In this document: positions 61,403 to 64,000 of the stretch, piece by piece
How the letters are laid out: every line of letters starts with the position of its first letter
How positions within the stretch are numbered: position 1 is the stretch's first letter
Source of the DNA: Bradyrhizobium sp. CB1717
GTDB taxonomy: Bacteria > Pseudomonadota > Alphaproteobacteria > Rhizobiales > Xanthobacteraceae
Assembly: GCF_029714325.1 (NCBI RefSeq)
Contig: NZ_CP121666.1
Coordinates: 5,456,001 to 5,520,000 of the forward strand
DNA: 64,000 nucleotides
Direction: 5' to 3'
Program-made: the position numbers and the translations under genes
Notes under the pieces: generated by a model
Databases searched by the model: none
What the model saw: only the letters and a program-made list of their open reading frames with translations
What the model was told of the DNA's origin: nothing

Positions 61403-61590
61403 GACGACTAATCCCGAAGCAAAGGGCGGTCCGCAAAAATGCAACACGAGCGGCTCGCGTGTGCGGCGATTTGTGCCGAACTGCCACGGAGGGTCAACCT
61501 GTTGGCACGCCGTTACCGAGCCTATTGCCTCGATTGTGGTTCCGCGGCCACAGGTCGCAAATAGCAGACAATGGCACCCGCCCGGCTCTT

Positions 61591-61625
61591 GAAAATCGCG
61601 CGCTGCTTGCTAACGCGCGATTTTC
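61591..61625. promoter_or_regulatory. 12-bp inverted repeat upstream of the cold-shock gene
   Basis: GAAAATCGCGCG (61591-61602) and CGCGCGATTTTC (61614-61625) are perfect arms with an 11-nt loop. It lies in the 372-bp gap between the divergent barrel and cold-shock genes. It may be an operator or part of the long cold-shock leader. The rest of the gap shows no gene. Confidence 0.6.
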
Positions 61626-61774
61626 ATGTTGCAATATCCGACACAATCGGAATTGGCCGCTCGACTGTGCGTTTCGCGACGATGAGACTCGAACAGACTT
61701 CCGGAAGCCCGTTTGTGGCGTGGCACGCGAAAAAGCGGCCGCGTCTTTTTTCTATCTAGTGGAGGAGACTAGCG

Positions 61775-61981
61775 ATGCCGCAAAAGGGCACCGTCAAATG
61801 GTTCAACCCGACCAAGGGCTATGGGTTCATCAAGCCGAACGGCGGCGACAAGGACGTGTTCGTCCATATCTCGGCCGTAGAGCGCGCCGGACTCTCGACC
61901 CTCAACGAGAACCAGGTGGTTGAATACGACCTCGTGGAAAACCGCGGCAAATCATCCGCGGAAAACCTCAAGGTCTCCTGA
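61775..61981 (+). CDS. Cold-shock protein (CspA family)
   Basis: A 68-residue nucleic-acid chaperone with the RNP motifs KGYGFIKP and DVFVHIS, beginning MPQKGTVKWFNPTK. A strong ribosome site (GGAGGAG) precedes it. Length and motifs are complete for the family. Long leaders are common for such genes, so the upstream hairpin may be transcribed. Confidence 0.95.
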   Translation: MPQKGTVKWFNPTKGYGFIKPNGGDKDVFVHISAVERAGLSTLNENQVVEYDLVENRGKSSAENLKVS

Positions 61982-62018
61982 TTTCTCTCTGAGCTACGCG
62001 CGAGAGATCATGACGTTG

Positions 62019-62042
62019 CCCCCGGCTCTGCCGGGGGTTTTT
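62019..62042 (+). terminator. Rho-independent terminator of the cold-shock gene
   Basis: The 8-bp stem CCCCCGGC / GCCGGGGG with a TCT loop is followed by TTTTT, about 40 nt after the stop codon. Confidence 0.92.
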
Positions 62043-62071
62043 GTTTGTGGCAGGCAAAGCGCGATGGCGCT

Positions 62072-62725
62072 TCAGCTCACCACCGGCGCGACCAGAAAAT
62101 TTTCCGACGCAGCACTACCCGCCGTCCTGCAGACGTCGCCCTCGATCCGGACCTTGCCGGTCGCGAGCAGCCGCAGCGCTTCGGGATAGATGCGATGCTC
62201 GACTTCGAGGATGCGCTCCGACAGCGTGTCCGCGGTGTCGTGGTCGCCGACGGGAACCGCGCCCTGCATCACGATCGGGCCGGCATCGGTCTCGGGGATG
62301 ACGAAGTGCACGGTCGCACCGGACAATTTCACGCCGGCGCGCAGGGCCTGGCCGTGCGGGTCGAGGCCGGGGAACGACGGCAGCAGCGAGGGATGGATGT
62401 TGAGCATCCGCCCGTACCAGGCTCTGGTGAACTCGGCCGTGAACAGGCGCATGAAGCCGCCGAGGCAGATCAGCTCGATGCCATGCTGGTCGAGCGCGGC
62501 CTGCAGCACCTTTTCGAAGCCGGCGCGGTCCTTGCCGAACGGCTTGCTTTCGATCACCAGCGTTTTGACGCCGCTCGCCCTGGCCCGTTCGAGCCCGAGC
62601 GCATCGGCCTTGTTCGAGATGACGAGCGAGATCTCCGCCGGGAAATCAGCCGAGCTTGCGGCCTTGATCAGCGCGGCCATGTTGGAGCCGCGACCGGAGA
62701 TCAGGATGGCGACGCGGCGCTTCAT
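62072..62725 (-). CDS. purN: Phosphoribosylglycinamide formyltransferase
   Basis: About 217 residues. Folate-dependent GAR transformylase of purine synthesis (step 3): VAILISGRGSNMAALI at the phosphate site, LAGFMRL-like LGGFMRLF, and LNIHPSLLPSFPG with the catalytic Asn/His, then the ETDAGPIVMQ Asp segment. The ATG at 62725 overlaps the purM stop (TGATG), so translation is coupled. Confidence 0.95.
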   Translation of the reverse strand: MKRRVAILISGRGSNMAALIKAASSADFPAEISLVISNKADALGLERARASGVKTLVIESKPFGKDRAGFEKVLQAALDQHGIELICLGGFMRLFTAEFTRAWYGRMLNIHPSLLPSFPGLDPHGQALRAGVKLSGATVHFVIPETDAGPIVMQGAVPVGDHDTADTLSERILEVEHRIYPEALRLLATGKVRIEGDVCRTAGSAASENFLVAPVVS

Positions 62726-63798
62726 CACAGCGCCAGATCGAGGTGACCGTTATAGACGACGCGGTGCTCGCCCTCGGCCGGGATCACGGTGCCGAGCTGC
62801 GCCACGGTCTCGCCGGCGTCGGTGAACACCTGGATCACCTTGTCGACCTTGTCGGGCTCGACGATCGCGATCATGCCGATGCCGCAGTTGAAGGTCCTGA
62901 GCATCTCGAGCTCGGCGATGCCGGCCTGCGCCGCCAGCCATTTGAACACCGGCAGCACCGGCAGGCGCGCGAGGTCGATGCCGACGCCGAGATCCTTCGG
63001 CAGCACGCGCGGAATGTTGTCGGTGAAGCCGCCGCCGGTGATGTGGGCGAGCCCTTTCACCGCGCCGGTCTCCCGGATCGCCCGCAGGCAGGATTTGACG
63101 TAGAGCTTCGTCGGCGTCAGCAGCGCGCCGCCGAGTGTCATGACGGGTGCGAACGGCGCCGGGGCCTCGAAGCCGAGGCCGGATTGTTCCACGATCTTGC
63201 GCACCAGCGAGAAGCCGTTGGAGTGCACCCCCGACGAGGCGAGGCCGATCACGGCGTCGCCCGCGGCGATATCCTTGCGCGGCAACAAGGTACCGCGCTC
63301 GGCGGCGCCGACGGCAAAGCCGCCGAGGTCGTAATCGCCGTCCTTGTAGAGGCCGGGCATCTCGGCGGTCTCGCCGCCGATCAGGGCGCAGCCGGATTCG
63401 CGGCAGCCCTCGGCAACGCCCGCGACGATCGCGGCGGTGGCCTCCGGGTCAAGCTTGCCGCAGGCGAAATAGTCGAGGAAGAACAGCGGCTCGGCGCCCT
63501 GTACCACGAGGTCGTTGACGCTCATGGCGACGAGGTCGATGCCGATCCCGCCATGCAGGCCGGTCTCGATCGCGATCTTCACCTTGGTTCCGACGCCATC
63601 GGTGGCGGCAACCAGGACAGGGTCCTTGAAACCGGCCGCCTTGAGGTCGAACAGGCCGCCGAAGCCGCCGATCTCGGCCTCGGCGCCGGGGCGCGCGGTG
63701 GCGCGCACCATCGGCTTGATCAGGTCGACCAGGCGGTTGCCCGCATCGATATCGACGCCTGAATCGGCGTAAGTGAGGCCGTTTTTGCGGTCGGTCAT
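62725..63798 (-). CDS. purM: Phosphoribosylformylglycinamidine cyclo-ligase (AIR synthetase)
   Basis: About 357 residues from the ATG at 63798 ([21 protein letters not shown]). The family pattern is clear: [18 protein letters not shown]-type region [23 protein letters not shown] and [14 protein letters not shown]. Catalyses ring closure to AIR with ATP. A longer frame to 63858 has no support. Confidence 0.96.
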   Translation of the reverse strand: MTDRKNGLTYADSGVDIDAGNRLVDLIKPMVRATARPGAEAEIGGFGGLFDLKAAGFKDPVLVAATDGVGTKVKIAIETGLHGGIGIDLVAMSVNDLVVQGAEPLFFLDYFACGKLDPEATAAIVAGVAEGCRESGCALIGGETAEMPGLYKDGDYDLGGFAVGAAERGTLLPRKDIAAGDAVIGLASSGVHSNGFSLVRKIVEQSGLGFEAPAPFAPVMTLGGALLTPTKLYVKSCLRAIRETGAVKGLAHITGGGFTDNIPRVLPKDLGVGIDLARLPVLPVFKWLAAQAGIAELEMLRTFNCGIGMIAIVEPDKVDKVIQVFTDAGETVAQLGTVIPAEGEHRVVYNGHLDLAL

Positions 63799-63954
63799 GC
63801 CCGATTTCCAGTGGGTTTGCGGCTGGTTACGTCGAATTCCGGGGACGCGCAATGGCAAGCGTGGCGCCCCGCCCTATACTATGTAGAGATATCAACCGGT
63901 TCAGCCTCCCATGGGGCCGGATTCGAGGTCAGGCCGGGTGCCGGGAAGCGCCGC

Positions 63955-64000
63955 GTGAGTATTCCGAATATCATTACCCTGGGCCGCATCATGCTGGTCC
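63955..64000 (+). CDS. CDP-alcohol phosphatidyltransferase (start only)
   Basis: A GTG at 63955 opens SIPNIITLGRIMLV, the typical N-terminus of CDP-diacylglycerol-dependent phosphatidyltransferases such as PgsA. The window ends after 15 codons, so domains and identity beyond this cannot be judged. It is divergent from purM. Confidence 0.7.
   Translation, partial: MSIPNIITLGRIMLV

Noticed and set aside
60096..61487. A 463-codon minus-strand frame
   Set aside because: A frame-shifted shadow of the autotransporter gene, which has a signal segment, linker and barrel end in the other frame.
61720..61745. Possible sigma-54 promoter (TGGCACGCG...) upstream of the cold-shock gene
   Set aside because: The GG to GC distance is 11 bp, not the required 10, and the -12 half does not match TTGC.

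Overview
The window reads as a chromosomal segment of a high-GC alphaproteobacterium, most likely Bradyrhizobium or a close relative. This rests on recognition, not a database search. Supporting points are a eukaryotic-type glutamine synthetase II behind a sigma-54 promoter next to a DUF2735 gene, a malic enzyme fused to a phosphotransacetylase domain, several very small proteins of a kind typical of this group, and several families of dispersed palindromic intergenic repeats. No rRNA, tRNA, CRISPR array or prophage was found.

Layout. 1-6.3 kb: a branched-chain-type binding protein and an FAD monooxygenase, divergent from a winged-helix/TolB-like/TPR regulator, then a Tat-exported amidohydrolase and a VOC protein. 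6.3-7.4 kb: a gene-poor stretch with a 12-C run and decayed-looking small frames. 7.4-10.2 kb: a large exported arylsulfatase with a perfect FixK/FNR-type box upstream. 10.2-14.1 kb: two paralogous proteins with tandem GrlR-like domains around a Sel1-repeat protein and a signal-less ModA-like protein. 14.3-16.1 kb: glnII with its sigma-54 promoter, and the DUF2735 gene. 16.2-21.4 kb: MliC-like inhibitor, tyrosine phosphatase, SDR, DUF2161 nuclease-like protein, GNAT, thioesterase and a BtuF-like protein. 21.5-24.4 kb: a kynurenine-pathway operon (formamidase, kynA, kynU) that would turn tryptophan into anthranilate. 24.8-28.4 kb: M20 deacylase, then an FMN split-barrel protein divergent from a MocR regulator. 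28.4-34.8 kb: small exported proteins, CreA, an L,D-transpeptidase with a second degenerate domain, a periplasmic glutathione peroxidase and a polysaccharide deacetylase. 35.5-36.6 kb: an IS5-family insertion inside a dispersed repeat. 36.7-45 kb: malic enzyme, a large membrane-anchored protein, aspS and selO.

45-46 kb: a REP-associated tyrosine transposase flanked by REP-like palindromes; similar palindromes occur elsewhere in the window. 45.8-49.8 kb: a metallophosphoesterase coupled to two ABC permeases and a binding protein, with no ATPase. 49.9-53.4 kb: MDR oxidoreductase divergent from a LysR regulator, a 36-residue membrane protein and ribonuclease D. 53.6-58.3 kb: class III aminotransferase, a 55-residue protein, and a three-gene operon (isochorismatase-like protein without its cysteine, plus two GNAT-like proteins) divergent from a LysR regulator. 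58.4-60.15 kb: a visibly AT-richer two-gene cassette (unknown protein plus AAA_28-type P-loop protein), the best candidate here for an undescribed transferred system. 60.2-64 kb: autotransporter-type porin, cold-shock protein, purN-purM, and the start of a CDP-alcohol phosphatidyltransferase.

Start codons were often moved inward from the longest open frame, using Shine-Dalgarno spacing, signal peptides and gene overlaps.
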